A DNA stretch of 64,000 nucleotides, taken from QPJE01 sp051747745 (GTDB lineage Bacteria > Bacillota > Halanaerobiia > Halanaerobiales > Halanaerobiaceae). The position numbers were made by a program, and so were the translations under genes. The stretch spans positions 1 through 64,000 of the forward strand of contig JBNJGL010000005.1 in NCBI GenBank assembly GCA_051747745.1. The letters run 5' to 3'. Each line of letters begins with the position of its first letter. Positions within the stretch are counted from its first letter, which is position 1. Below the pieces are notes generated by a model, which was not told the origin of the DNA, searched no databases, and saw only the letters and a list, made by a program, of their open reading frames with translations. This document shows positions 8,534 to 17,356 of the stretch, piece after piece.

Positions 8534-8570
8534 AGACCTAAAAAAGGCTTAAACAGCCTTTTTTAGGTCT
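8534..8570 (-). terminator. prdR terminator
   Basis: A perfect 16-bp stem (AGACCTAAAAAAGGCT and its complement, 5-nt loop) followed on the minus strand by TTTTTCTTT. It ends the prdR transcript and sits between the presumed PrdR sites and the sigma-54 promoter, so prdC expression would not come from read-through. Confidence 0.85.
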
Positions 8571-8607
8571 CAAATAATATTTTTTATTGAATTTTTCTAT
8601 AAATCTT

Positions 8608-8663
8608 ATGACGAAATTTAATCATTTTAACATCTTTATTTTTAAATGACGAAATTTAGTCAT
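8608..8663 (-). promoter_or_regulatory. Paired palindromic upstream activator sites (PrdR)
   Basis: Two near-identical 18-bp imperfect palindromes, ATGACGAAATTTAATCAT (8608-8625) and ATGACGAAATTTAGTCAT (8646-8663), with 38 bp between their centres. They lie about 100-160 bp upstream of the -24/-12 promoter, the usual range for enhancer-binding protein sites. Assignment to PrdR is an inference from adjacency. Confidence 0.7.
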
Positions 8664-8695
8664 TTTTTATAACTGCTTTTTTATCTCTAATAATA

Positions 8696-10435
8696 CTAAA
8701 TATTATATTTATTAATTTTTGAGTGAAGTGTAGTTCGGGGTATTTTTAGTAATTCTGCGGCTCGTCTAATATTACCATCTGATATATTGAGTGCCTGCTT
8801 TATTAATGACGATTCGTATTCTTCAACTGCATTTTTTAGTCCAACTTTCTCAGTATAAATACTATCAATATCTTCCCTACTCAAAACTTTATCACGTATA
8901 TAATGTGGAACAAGCTCAACAGTGATTATTCCCTCTTGATCAAGTGCAAGTATGTGTTCTGCTGCATTTTTTAATTCTCTAGCATTTCCAGGCCAATCAT
9001 AATTCATCATAATATCCATAACTTTGCTTTCAACTTTCGGTACTTTTCTATCATTTTCAACTGCTATTTTCTCTAAAAAATGTTGAAAAAGCAATATAAT
9101 ATCTTCTTTCCGCTCTCTAAGTGGTGGTAAATTTAATTTTATTACATTAATTCTATAATATAAATCTTCTCTAAATTCTCCCTTCTCAACCATTTTGCTT
9201 AAATCTTTATTTGTAGCCGAAATCACCCTTAAATTAAGTTCTAATTCCTTTTCTCCACCTATTTTTTTAATAGTTTTATTCTGAAGAACTCTAAGCAGTT
9301 TAGCCTGCATAAATAAAGGAAGGTCTGCTATTTCGTCCAGAAAAATCGTCCCATTATTAGCCAGTTCAAAAAGCCCTTTTTTCCCTCCTTTTTTAGCTCC
9401 GGTAAATGCCCCCTCTTCATAACCAAAAAATTCACTTTCAAATAACTCTTTGGGAACAGCACTACAGTTTACTGGCACAAAATAGCCCTCCACATCACTA
9501 TAATCATGAATGGCTCTTGCAAAAACTTCTTTACCAGTTCCACTCTCTCCAGTTATTAAAATAGAGGCACTGCTTTTTGCAACTCTTTTTGACATATCTA
9601 TTTTTTCTTTAATAGCTTTACTCTGACCTACAACATTACCAAAATTATTATCAGAATTTTTTTCAATCTCTTTTTGCAAAAACTCTATTAAATCATTGGC
9701 TTGCTTCAGTTCCTCCTGCATTTTTTTTACTTCAGAAATGTCACGATCTGTACTTACCACTCCAATGAATTTTCCCTTAATATAAATAGGTACTGCACTA
9801 ATTATAATATGAGAACCTTTACGTGGTGTATGATAAATATTTTTAACTGCTTCTCTGGTTTCTAAAATCTTAACATCAATAGCATCAGGAAAAAAATCCT
9901 GGAGCAGTTCTCCTTCAATTTCTTCTGAAGTAATTCCATAAAGATCTTCTGCATTATTATTCCAGATCAAAACTCTGCCTTCTTCATCAATTAAGCAAAT
10001 AGCTTCACTTATATTATTTATTATATATTTAAGAAGAACTCCTATTTTTTCGATCCTCATGTAGAGAAAATTTCTAATATGCTCCTGTCGAATTACCCCA
10101 ACCAATCGCGAGTTGCGGATAACTGGCAATCTACCGATATCTTCTTTTACCATCAAATCTCTGCACCTGCGCAGTGAATCTTCAGGTTTAATGTAAATTA
10201 TATCTCTTTTTAAAAACTCATTAAGACTATTTCTGTTTTTATGACATATATTATAAAGATCTTTTAGGGTTATTATTCCCCTAATGTTATTTGCTTCATC
10301 GACAATAAAAATTTCTTTTTTTGTATTCTTCATCATCATGTCTGAAATTTTTTCTATACTACTTCCCTTTTTTATTTTAATAAAATCTTCTGCCATTATT
10401 TCTTTTGCCTGAATGTCATAGCTTGCTAACTTCAA
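8696..10435 (-). CDS. prdR: Sigma-54-dependent activator PrdR
   Basis: 579 aa. Domains in order: two CBS repeats (~10-125), a PAS domain (~135-235), an AAA+ sigma-54 interaction domain (~265-495) and a Fis-type HTH (~540-579). The AAA+ domain has Walker A GESGTGKE (296-303), GAFTGA (342-347) and Walker B GTIFLDE (362-368). An intact GAFTGA indicates a working sigma-54 activator. CBS plus PAS sensing and the position beside prdC match PrdR, the proline-responsive activator of prd genes in C. difficile. It ends 232 bp before prdC, with its own terminator between. Confidence 0.9.
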   Translation of the reverse strand: MKLASYDIQAKEIMAEDFIKIKKGSSIEKISDMMMKNTKKEIFIVDEANNIRGIITLKDLYNICHKNRNSLNEFLKRDIIYIKPEDSLRRCRDLMVKEDIGRLPVIRNSRLVGVIRQEHIRNFLYMRIEKIGVLLKYIINNISEAICLIDEEGRVLIWNNNAEDLYGITSEEIEGELLQDFFPDAIDVKILETREAVKNIYHTPRKGSHIIISAVPIYIKGKFIGVVSTDRDISEVKKMQEELKQANDLIEFLQKEIEKNSDNNFGNVVGQSKAIKEKIDMSKRVAKSSASILITGESGTGKEVFARAIHDYSDVEGYFVPVNCSAVPKELFESEFFGYEEGAFTGAKKGGKKGLFELANNGTIFLDEIADLPLFMQAKLLRVLQNKTIKKIGGEKELELNLRVISATNKDLSKMVEKGEFREDLYYRINVIKLNLPPLRERKEDIILLFQHFLEKIAVENDRKVPKVESKVMDIMMNYDWPGNARELKNAAEHILALDQEGIITVELVPHYIRDKVLSREDIDSIYTEKVGLKNAVEEYESSLIKQALNISDGNIRRAAELLKIPRTTLHSKINKYNI

Positions 10436-10593
10436 TATTTACTCCCCCTATAATTCTTATATGATTTATTGAACTTTTATAAGAGTTAATATTATTTTAT
10501 GTACTATTTTTCACAAATATTCTTATCCACTTTTTAAATAAACTTATTATTAGTGAATATTATAACTTATTTAGAAGAAGTGAGCAAATAAAA

Positions 10594-10628
10594 AACAGGC
10601 ACCTGACATTTTCCAGCCTGGTACCTGT
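10594..10628 (-). terminator. pst operon terminator
   Basis: Arms ACAGGCACC/GGTACCTGT (one mismatch) just after the pstB stop, followed on the minus strand by TTTTTTATTTG. The sequence resembles the hairpin at 15271-15300 (shared CAGGCACCTG and CATTTT), so the two may be copies of a dispersed terminator-like repeat. Confidence 0.7.
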
Positions 10629-10646
10629 GATAAAAAGTCCTATATT

Positions 10647-11396
10647 TTAACCAAATAATCCGGCAATATATTCTTTAGTTCTAATATCCTGTGGATCATT
10701 AAAAATCTTTTTGGTTTCTGCATATTCTACCAGTTCACCATTTAAGATAAATGCTGTATAATCAGCAATTCTTTCAGCCTGGGCCAGATTATGAGTTACT
10801 ATCAAAATAGTATATTCGTCTGATATATCCACCAGCATTTTTTCTATATTTTCGATATTTTTTAGATCCAGTGAAGAACAGGGTTCATCCAGTAAAATCA
10901 CTTCCGGTTCCACAGTTAAAGCTCTTGCTATACAGAGTCTCTGCTGCTGGCCCCCTGACAGCTTGCTGGCTGTCATATCAAGATTATCCTTTACCTCATT
11001 ATATATCCCTGCCATCTTAAGTTTTTCTTCAACTATTTTTCGTAATTTATTTTTATCTTTTATCCCATAATATACCGGAGCATATGTCAGATTTTTAAAA
11101 ATAGAAAATGGAAATGCTGTCGGATGCTGAAAAACCATGCCTATATTTTCCCGCACCTTTTCCTTATCCATTTTCATTATATCTCTGCCATTTAATAATA
11201 TCTGCCCTTTACCTCTAAAGTTTTCTTCTTCATTTACCAGTAAGTTAAGTGATTTAAGGAAAGTAGATTTGCCACAGCCAGATGGTCCAATTACAGCTGT
11301 TATTTTATTTTTCTTTAAATCAAGATTTATATTTCTAAGTATTTCTGCTTCACCAAAATATACGGACAGATCCCTTATACTCATAACTGTCTCCAA
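10647..11396 (-). CDS. pstB: Phosphate ABC transporter ATP-binding protein PstB
   Basis: 249-aa ABC ATPase with Walker A GPSGCGKS (~37-44), Q-loop VFQHPTAFPFSI, signature LSGGQQQR, Walker B VILLDEP and H-loop VTHN. The GCGKST-FLKSLN context and the C-terminal IFNDPQDIRTKEYIAGLFG are typical of PstB. It is the last gene of pstSCAB, 2 bp after pstA. No phoU follows. Cytoplasmic subunit powering phosphate uptake. Confidence 0.9.
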   Translation of the reverse strand: METVMSIRDLSVYFGEAEILRNINLDLKKNKITAVIGPSGCGKSTFLKSLNLLVNEEENFRGKGQILLNGRDIMKMDKEKVRENIGMVFQHPTAFPFSIFKNLTYAPVYYGIKDKNKLRKIVEEKLKMAGIYNEVKDNLDMTASKLSGGQQQRLCIARALTVEPEVILLDEPCSSLDLKNIENIEKMLVDISDEYTILIVTHNLAQAERIADYTAFILNGELVEYAETKKIFNDPQDIRTKEYIAGLFG

Positions 11397-11398
11397 TG

Positions 11399-12229
11399 TT
11401 ATCCCACCTTCCTTAGGTAAGCTGCTAATAAAACCAGAAGATTAATTAAAAATAATATTATGAGCAGCACAGATGCTGTTGCATATGCCATATCAAGAGA
11501 AATTCCTTCTCCAACCAATATATATAAATGATATGGAAGAGCCATCGCCGGAGATAAAATGCTTTTAGGAACAGATGAATTAATAACTGCACCGGTAAAA
11601 ATCACAGGTGCCGCTGCTCCCATCGCAAAACCTGCTGCTAAAGTTATTGTAGATAAAATATCATTAAAACATATCGGTAAAACCAGCTTAAAAAATGTAT
11701 ATGATTTAGAAAGCCCCAGTGCATATGAACTATAAATTATTTCTTTATCAACTTCATTGAGTATCTTTTCCACCCGTACTTCAATAAATGGAAAAATCAT
11801 AACTCCAAGAGTTAAGCCACCTGCCAGCAGAGAAACTCCCATATTCAAATATACAACTAAAAAACTGTATCCAAAAAGGCCCAGAACAATAGAAGGAATT
11901 CCGGTTATAGATTGAATTACAAGGTGCATCAGAGCAGTAATTTTACTGTTTATAGCATAAAATTTTATATATACAGCTACAGAAAGTGCAATAATAGAAG
12001 CAAAAAAAGCAGCAATAAGTGTAAAATAAAGGCTCCCCACAATAGCCGGGAAAATACCACCTTCAACTCCAAGCGGCATTCCTCTTGGGCGGTCAAATAC
12101 AAACTGCATATCTATAAACGATATACCTTTTGCAAAAATAAATAAAATAATAAATAAAATTATTGAAACTACAATTACTGCACTTAAAATTATCCAGATC
12201 TTTAATATAGGATATCTGCTTTTTTTCAT
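11399..12229 (-). CDS. pstA: Phosphate ABC transporter permease PstA
   Basis: 276-aa inner-membrane protein with about six helices and a binding-protein-dependent permease loop (EIIYSSYALGLSKSYTFFKLVLP). The GIPSIVLGLFGYSFLV segment is characteristic of PstA. It lies 14 bp after pstC and nearly touches pstB, consistent with one transcript. Confidence 0.9.
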   Translation of the reverse strand: MKKSRYPILKIWIILSAVIVVSIILFIILFIFAKGISFIDMQFVFDRPRGMPLGVEGGIFPAIVGSLYFTLIAAFFASIIALSVAVYIKFYAINSKITALMHLVIQSITGIPSIVLGLFGYSFLVVYLNMGVSLLAGGLTLGVMIFPFIEVRVEKILNEVDKEIIYSSYALGLSKSYTFFKLVLPICFNDILSTITLAAGFAMGAAAPVIFTGAVINSSVPKSILSPAMALPYHLYILVGEGISLDMAYATASVLLIILFLINLLVLLAAYLRKVG

Positions 12230-12243
12230 AATTTAATCCTTTC

Positions 12244-13101
12244 TCAAAACTCACTTTTTTCTTTAAGTAAGTAAAAGATTATATTAATACCAAACAATAT
12301 AAACATCAGCAGCAGTCCAGCTGCAAACAGTGAATGATAATGAAGACTATTCAGCTGAGCTCCACTCATTTCTAAAGCTATTAAAGCAGGAATTGTCTGG
12401 GCTCTACCAAAAAGCTTAGGCATAATGGGACTATTACCTATAACCATCATAACTGCCATAGTCTCTCCCATGGCCCTACCAAAAGCAAGAATCAAACCAG
12501 CAATAATACTTTTTTTAGCAGAAGGCAAAATTAAATATCTGATCATATGCCATTTTGATACCCCAAGTGCCTGTGATGATATTTTATAATTTTCCTGTAT
12601 TCTAACCATTGACTCTTTTACAGTAGAAATTATATAGGGCAAAACCATAATAGATAATAAAATTCCACCTGCTAAGACTGATTCGCCTGAAGGAAAGTAA
12701 AAATATTTTTCAAATGACTTTACTATTACAACAAAACCTATCAGGCCATAAATCACTGATGGAATCCCTGCTAAAATATCCACCAGTGGATCAAATATTT
12801 TTTTTAACTTTTTATTAACCACAGTAGATAAAAAAACTGCAGCACCTATTCCAATAGGAAGAGAAATTAAAATAGCTACTATAGAAACATATACAGTAGC
12901 AGCTATCATCGGCAGTATTTCTATCTGAGGTTCCGACTTTGTTGGATGCCAGTCTGTGCCAAATAAAAAATCAAAAAAAGATATCTGGCTAAAAGCAGCA
13001 GCACTTTCTTTTGCTATAAAGAAAATTATAAATGCAAGTATTAATATAGAAAAATATGCAGTTATTTTAATAAATGATGAGAATATCTTATCGAATTTCA
13101 T
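12244..13101 (-). CDS. pstC: Phosphate ABC transporter permease PstC
   Basis: 285-aa membrane protein with six predicted helices. PstC markers are the FFDFLFGTDWHPTKSEPQ loop, AGIPSVIYGLIGF and the EAA-type loop KISSQALGVSKWHMIRYLILP. It partners PstA in the channel. A hairpin (13222-13243) separates it from pstS, which should give more pstS mRNA than pstC mRNA. Confidence 0.9.
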   Translation of the reverse strand: MKFDKIFSSFIKITAYFSILILAFIIFFIAKESAAAFSQISFFDFLFGTDWHPTKSEPQIEILPMIAATVYVSIVAILISLPIGIGAAVFLSTVVNKKLKKIFDPLVDILAGIPSVIYGLIGFVVIVKSFEKYFYFPSGESVLAGGILLSIMVLPYIISTVKESMVRIQENYKISSQALGVSKWHMIRYLILPSAKKSIIAGLILAFGRAMGETMAVMMVIGNSPIMPKLFGRAQTIPALIALEMSGAQLNSLHYHSLFAAGLLLMFILFGINIIFYLLKEKSEF

Positions 13102-13221
13102 AAATTCACTTCCTGCTAAAACAAATTTATATTCAGTTCAGACTCCAGCCTTACCTCTTCAATCTCGCTAACTTACTTATACTATATATGTTTCAGTAAA
13201 AAATCCAGGATTAAATTTAAA

Positions 13222-13243
13222 GCAGAGGGATTTCTCCCTCTGC
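13222..13243 (-). terminator. Intercistronic hairpin between pstS and pstC
   Basis: Stem GCAGAGGGA/TCCCTCTGC with a TTTC loop, right after the pstS stop, followed on the minus strand by TTTAAATTTAAT. The T-tract is weak, so partial termination or 3'-end protection of pstS mRNA is more likely than a full stop. Confidence 0.6.
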
Positions 13244-13254
13244 AGTCTGATTTG

Positions 13255-14151
13255 TTAATTTGCAGGTACAAAACCCATTTCTTCAATTACACTGGCACTT
13301 TCTTTGGAAAGTAAGTAATTCATAAATTCATCCTCAATTGGAGACAGTTTTCCACTTCTTATTACTAAAAGTGGTCTAGAAATTTTATAACTTCCACTAA
13401 CTATATTTTCTTTACTTGGAACAATTCCATCTATTTTCATTGGAACTATTTTACCTTTATTGCGGTTAACAACTCCTACAGATGCATATCCAATTGCAAA
13501 TTCATTTTCCATAATTTTATTACATAAAGCTCCCATTGAAGGTGCCTGTACTGCAGAACTTTTAACATCTACATCTCCCATTATTTTTTTCTGAAATACT
13601 TTATGTGCTCCACCAGCTAAATCTCTTGTGATAACAATTATCTCTTTATGGGCAAGCTGAGAATCTAAATCATCCCAGTATTTATATTCGCCAGAGAAAA
13701 TATTTTTGATTTCCTCAGTTGAAAGACTATCTTTTAACTGGTTAACTTTATTGTTTGGATTAATAGAAACTGTTAAAGCATCAACACCTAACTTATATTC
13801 CTTATATTCTTCAATACTGCTTTTTTCATCTTCTGCTACATTTCTTGATACCATGCCAAAATCTGATACACCATCAATGACTGATTTTACACCTGCTCCA
13901 GAACCACCGGCAGAAATGAATATCTCAATGTCCTCCTCAGCAAAATCTTTGTTTACATTATCCCATGTCTGATAGTTTTCTCTGAATGAATCAGATAATT
14001 TTGATATAACAGGAGCCAGAGTTGATGAACCCTTGAAGTTTATTTCACTCTTCATTTCATCACTACCAAAAAGCCCTGCTGAAGAAAATGGTGCTGCAGA
14101 TATAACTATAAGCATTGTAATAACTGCAGCTGATAATAATCTGTTTTTCAT
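13255..14151 (-). CDS. pstS: Phosphate-binding protein PstS
   Basis: 298-aa exported binding protein. The signal peptide ends near FSSA (about residue 25) with no lipobox Cys, fitting a free periplasmic protein in a diderm cell. PstS motifs are FKGSSTLAPVI, ISAGGSGAGVKSV and DFGMVSRNV. It binds phosphate for PstCAB. It heads the operon; upstream is a long AT-rich region with a TATAAT-like -10 (minus strand, 14198-14203). Confidence 0.85.
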   Translation of the reverse strand: MKNRLLSAAVITMLIVISAAPFSSAGLFGSDEMKSEINFKGSSTLAPVISKLSDSFRENYQTWDNVNKDFAEEDIEIFISAGGSGAGVKSVIDGVSDFGMVSRNVAEDEKSSIEEYKEYKLGVDALTVSINPNNKVNQLKDSLSTEEIKNIFSGEYKYWDDLDSQLAHKEIIVITRDLAGGAHKVFQKKIMGDVDVKSSAVQAPSMGALCNKIMENEFAIGYASVGVVNRNKGKIVPMKIDGIVPSKENIVSGSYKISRPLLVIRSGKLSPIEDEFMNYLLSKESASVIEEMGFVPAN

Positions 14152-14568
14152 TAAAAATACCCTCCTAAAAATTATTTTTTTTGATTAAAATTATGTATTA
14201 TACTATTTTGTGAATAATATAATTAATATTTATTTTAATTATAACATAACTTTATAGAACTTCAAGAAAATTTTTAATTAATTTTACCAAATCATAAGTT
14301 TTGCTTATTAAACAATAATTTTAAAACTTTAATTTATGATTAATTATACATTAAATAACTTATTGCAGGTGAAATTTCTATCTGACCAAATTTATATTAT
14401 ATATATGATCTTATATTAATTTAATTTAGATAATAAGTTAATTATTTACAAAAATTGGTTTAAATAACTGATATTTTATGTTATTATAATAGTATAAATA
14501 TGGAACTATTTTTATAATTTAACATTATTTAAGATTAATAAAAATATTAATGGAAGGGATGAAAAATA
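14152..14568. other. Divergent intergenic region pstS / G39P-like gene
   Basis: 417 bp of very AT-rich sequence between divergent genes. The minus strand has a TATAAT at 14198-14203 for pstS. The plus strand has a TATTATAATAG stretch (~14482-14492) before the 14569 gene. I found no convincing Pho-box repeat, ORF or RNA structure. Confidence 0.4.
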
Positions 14569-15081
14569 ATGAAAAGAAAAGATGTTAGAAAAATAATAAA
14601 TCTTATGCACAGCCATCATTCTGAAAAAATGAAATCTGACAAAATGACAGAAAAAAAACTTGAAGAAAAGACTGATGTATGGTACAGTTTTCTCCAGTAT
14701 TATGATTATCAAATAACTATTAAAGCCGTAAAAATACTATTTAAAAAACACAATTATCTTCCAACAGTTGGACAGGTAATCAACGAAATAAATAATATAA
14801 CAGGGCCAGACGGAGTAGCTTGGGGAAAAACTCTTGATTCTAAAAGAAAATATGAATATTATAATTTTATAACAAAATTAAATCTAATTTCTCCAGAGAC
14901 AAAAGATTTTGCAGACAATTTTGGAGTTTTTAATATTTTACGCTTTAATGAAAACGATATTCCATTTGACAAAAATGAATTCCAAAAAAAATTTAATGAA
15001 ATAGCTAAATATAATGAGTATTTAAAACATTTCCCATATGATTTTAGAAAAAAATTTATGTTTTTTTCAGATGATAAGTAA
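14569..15081 (+). CDS. Orphan G39P-like (phage helicase loader/inhibitor-type) protein
   Basis: 170 aa, charged, no signal peptide. Residues ~35-80 (DVWYSFLQYYDYQITIKAV, then KKHNYLPTVGQVINEI) match the pattern of the N-terminal domain of phage G39P-type helicase loader/inhibitor proteins: Trp-Tyr, D/Y-Y, then P-T-x-x-x-I. The C-terminal half (NEFQKKFNEIAKYNEYLKHFPYDFRKKF) is unassigned. No other phage replication gene is nearby, so it is either a domesticated remnant or a host protein with the same fold. SD GGAAGGGATG precedes the ATG. It sits beside a group II intron remnant, which suggests a small patch of acquired DNA. Confidence 0.5.
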   Translation: MKRKDVRKIINLMHSHHSEKMKSDKMTEKKLEEKTDVWYSFLQYYDYQITIKAVKILFKKHNYLPTVGQVINEINNITGPDGVAWGKTLDSKRKYEYYNFITKLNLISPETKDFADNFGVFNILRFNENDIPFDKNEFQKKFNEIAKYNEYLKHFPYDFRKKFMFFSDDK

Positions 15082-15102
15082 GTTAATATATTACTTATCT
15101 CA

Positions 15103-15240
15103 ATCGAGTAGGACCAGCATTTCTGCTGGTCCCCCTCGTCAAACTGCACGTACGGTTCTCCCGTATACAGCTTCCCATACATCGTTGCTGCTGCGATACC
15201 ATCTGATTTCTATTTGAGCCTTATCTTGACTTTCCCATTA
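15103..15240 (-). mobile_element. Group II intron remnant (domains V-VI)
   Basis: The minus strand carries a domain V-like hairpin: AGCTGTATACGG, a GAGA loop, then ACCGTACGTGCAGTTT. A domain VI-like stem follows, GGACCAGCA-gaaa-TGCTGGTCC inside CGAG/CTCG, with an unpaired TA that could hold the branch-point A. The expected 3' boundary CTACTCGAT ends near 15103. No reverse transcriptase or domains I-III are present, so it is a 5'-truncated, inactive copy. The limit at 15240 is approximate. Confidence 0.7.
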
Positions 15241-15270
15241 AGGTTATATCTCGACTTATTTCTATAAAAA

Positions 15271-15300
15271 ATCAGGCACCTGGCATTTTTGGTGCCTGAT
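15271..15300 (-). terminator. Terminator of the curli-like operon
   Basis: Arms ATCAGGCACC/GGTGCCTGAT with a 10-nt loop, followed on the minus strand by TTTTTATAG. It is the first terminator after the csgG stop and resembles the hairpin at 10594-10628. Confidence 0.75.
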
Positions 15301-15396
15301 ATCTGACCTTCTCCTCCAAAAGTATCACACTTTCGTCACATAAGCTGCTGTGAGCACCAGACGATTTATTAAGTATATTTTTATTTAATTTCAATT

Positions 15397-16191
15397 CTAT
15401 ATACTGTCAGCCAGCGCCAGCTTATAAACAGTCTCTTCTAATAAAGTTCTAACTACAAGATTAATAACTTCCTGTCTTCCTTTACCAGTCTCAAACTCAA
15501 CTATATTATTACCCATAAAGGAAAATACCTCCAGACCTATTTTTTCGCCCACAATCTCCTTTTTTAAACTTTTAGCCCATACTACTTCTCCACTACTGGT
15601 GTCAGTAACCCTTAAATCAATAGCTGAGCTTGCTACTGCATACTCCTGCTGCCCACCTTTACCGGCAATTCTAAGACCCAGACCACCTGTTTTTTTATCA
15701 ATCTGATATTCAGTGATAGCTCCAGAAATCACATAATCTGCTCCTGACAGCTGACCAATTTTTGGTCCTTCATCCTCCACAATTCTTTCATTAACAACCA
15801 GATTCTGCTCTGTCATGAAATCATTAAAATCAGCTCGATCAAGTACTTTAAACTGTCTGGATCTCATCAAAGCTGTGATTAACATTTCTGTTGCTCCCTG
15901 AGATACAACGGGTGACCCATTTTCACTGTACTGTCCTGTTTTATCCTGGATTCCATAGATAGCCAGCTGCTGTTTATTTTCTCTCTCTGGTAGAGAAGCC
16001 AGCAATTGAGTAGCTGTCGTAACATTTTCAGCAGCAGATAAAATTTGATCTGAAGATAGTCTAACTTCTTCAATCACCTCAGCGGAGTTTTCATTTAAGC
16101 CAGCATTTTCTATTTCTCCATTTTCAACTGCAGCAGGAGCACCTCCTGCCAGCAGAGAAACAACCAATAATACTGCTATCATACTTTCCAT
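15397..16191 (-). CDS. csgG: CsgG-family curli secretion channel
   Basis: 264 aa. It matches CsgG, the nonameric outer-membrane pore that exports curlin subunits: LAIYGIQDKTGQY near the start, TEMLITALMRSRQFKVLDRADFNDFMTEQNL in pieces, SGADYVISGAITEYQ, and a beta-rich stretch (SSAIDLRVTDTSSGEVVWAKSL). The N-terminus is a short hydrophobic signal (MESMIAVLLVVSLLAGGAPA). Unlike E. coli CsgG there is no lipobox Cys, so anchoring may differ or the start may be misplaced. Last gene of the cluster, 31 bp after csgF. Confidence 0.85.
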   Translation of the reverse strand: MESMIAVLLVVSLLAGGAPAAVENGEIENAGLNENSAEVIEEVRLSSDQILSAAENVTTATQLLASLPERENKQQLAIYGIQDKTGQYSENGSPVVSQGATEMLITALMRSRQFKVLDRADFNDFMTEQNLVVNERIVEDEGPKIGQLSGADYVISGAITEYQIDKKTGGLGLRIAGKGGQQEYAVASSAIDLRVTDTSSGEVVWAKSLKKEIVGEKIGLEVFSFMGNNIVEFETGKGRQEVINLVVRTLLEETVYKLALADSI

Positions 16192-16222
16192 AATATTTCA
16201 CCCCACAATATATTTAAATTTA

Positions 16223-16654
16223 CTATAATAAATCATCTGCTGCCGGCCAATCATCAGTGGAATATTCAATTTCTGTAACTTCTCCAGTATTTATATTGGT
16301 TAAAGTAACTGTTACTACTCCAGTGATTTCATCTTCACGTACTGAAATTTCTAAATTACCCACATCATAACTGCCCTCAGCAAGTCCGTCCTCCACCATC
16401 TTATTTACAATATCCTGCTGGATAAGACTCATTATCCTGCCGTTTAACCCACTGATAAATTGTGCAATTGGATCTTCTGAAAGACTCATTTCATGCTGAG
16501 TTGAAGCGATATTTTGTGCTACCTGCCTGGCATCTGGATCATTAAATGTCCTGAAACTCCAGCTGGTTACTGTATCCGCACTTATTATATTAGTCATAAG
16601 AAAAACGGTCATCAAAGTAATAAATAATACATATAATATTTTTTTCTTAATCAT
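16223..16654 (-). CDS. csgF: CsgF-like curli assembly protein
   Basis: 143 aa with a signal peptide (cleavage near NIISA, about residue 26). The mature part follows CsgF: an aromatic N-terminus (SWSFRTFNDPDARQVAQN), a helix (FISGLNGRIMSLIQQDIVNKM), then YDVGNLEISV and VTVTLTNINTGEVTEIEY strands. CsgF plugs the CsgG channel and couples secretion to nucleation at the surface. Its place next to csgG supports the call. Confidence 0.75.
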   Translation of the reverse strand: MIKKKILYVLFITLMTVFLMTNIISADTVTSWSFRTFNDPDARQVAQNIASTQHEMSLSEDPIAQFISGLNGRIMSLIQQDIVNKMVEDGLAEGSYDVGNLEISVREDEITGVVTVTLTNINTGEVTEIEYSTDDWPAADDLL

Positions 16655-16669
16655 CTGCTGTTCCTCCTT

Positions 16670-17239
16670 TTAAAAATTTATTTTAAACCCAACAGCTGAA
16701 TAAAAATCTCCGCTGCCTGTATCATCCTGATCATTAATAAATTTTGTCTCCACAAAAAAGTTGTCTGTTAAATTTAGTCCTACAAAAGCCTGGTAGTCAG
16801 CTTTTCCCATAATCTCCGCTCCTGCTCCAATATAGGGAGTAAATAATTTATCTTTTAAAGAAGCTTTAAATGATAAAAACCCGGCCAGATTTGTATCTTC
16901 TCCTTCCAAATAGATAGCTTCTATAACGTAATTAATATTAATAACTGATTTAGTCATGTTTTTTAATAATCTATTCTCATATTTAGCACCCAGATTCAAT
17001 TCTTTATTTCCGGAATGATAGGTTGTTGTATAAAGACTTATTGCAGCTGCTTCTTCCTCATTATGTTCCTGCCTCAGCTGCTGTGAAGCTTTAATCAGCT
17101 TCATTCTTTCTTCCTGATTTTGAATGTTAATTTCTTCATTTTCTGTCTGGGCAAAAGCCGATGTAGAGAGTATGCTCAATAAACTAATAATTAGAAAAAA
17201 AATAAATATTAAATTTCTATTTATATTCATTTTTTCCAC
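16670..17239 (-). CDS. Putative outer-membrane beta-barrel protein of the curli cluster
   Basis: 189 aa with a long signal peptide (ends near AFA, about residue 30), a charged Glu/Gln-rich helical segment (~32-62) and then alternating amphipathic strands ending in SAVGFKINF, a barrel-type C-terminal Phe. It is not recognisable as CsgE, CsgH or another named curli factor. It lies between the curlin genes and csgF, behind the 17265-17302 terminator. It may be a barrel partner for fibre export or anchoring; this is inferred from position. Confidence 0.6.
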   Translation of the reverse strand: MEKMNINRNLIFIFFLIISLLSILSTSAFAQTENEEINIQNQEERMKLIKASQQLRQEHNEEEAAAISLYTTTYHSGNKELNLGAKYENRLLKNMTKSVININYVIEAIYLEGEDTNLAGFLSFKASLKDKLFTPYIGAGAEIMGKADYQAFVGLNLTDNFFVETKFINDQDDTGSGDFYSAVGFKINF

Positions 17240-17264
17240 TCCTTTCAGATTTAATTTTAAAAAA

Positions 17265-17302
17265 ACAGCCTGAAGTAATAAATATTGATTACCTCAGGCT
17301 GT
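17265..17302 (-). terminator. Terminator after the major curlin gene
   Basis: Arms ACAGCCTGAAGTAA/TTACCTCAGGCTGT (one mismatch) followed on the minus strand by TTTTTTAAAATT. A second small hairpin (CACAGT/ACTGTG, 17317-17333) lies just before it. It should limit expression of the secretion genes relative to the curlins. Confidence 0.8.
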
Positions 17303-17356
17303 CCTACTACTAAATACACAGTTTTTCACTGTGCTGTAGTATATTGTGGAGAGCGA

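Noticed and set aside
14859..15182. A 107-aa minus-strand ORF next to the curli-like genes
   Set aside because: Its first part is translation of group II intron domain V and the rest is antisense to the G39P-like gene.
10594..15300. The similar hairpins at 10594-10628 and 15271-15300 as a MITE family
   Set aside because: Only about 20 bp are similar, both sit at operon ends with T-tracts, and there are just two; ordinary terminators suffice.
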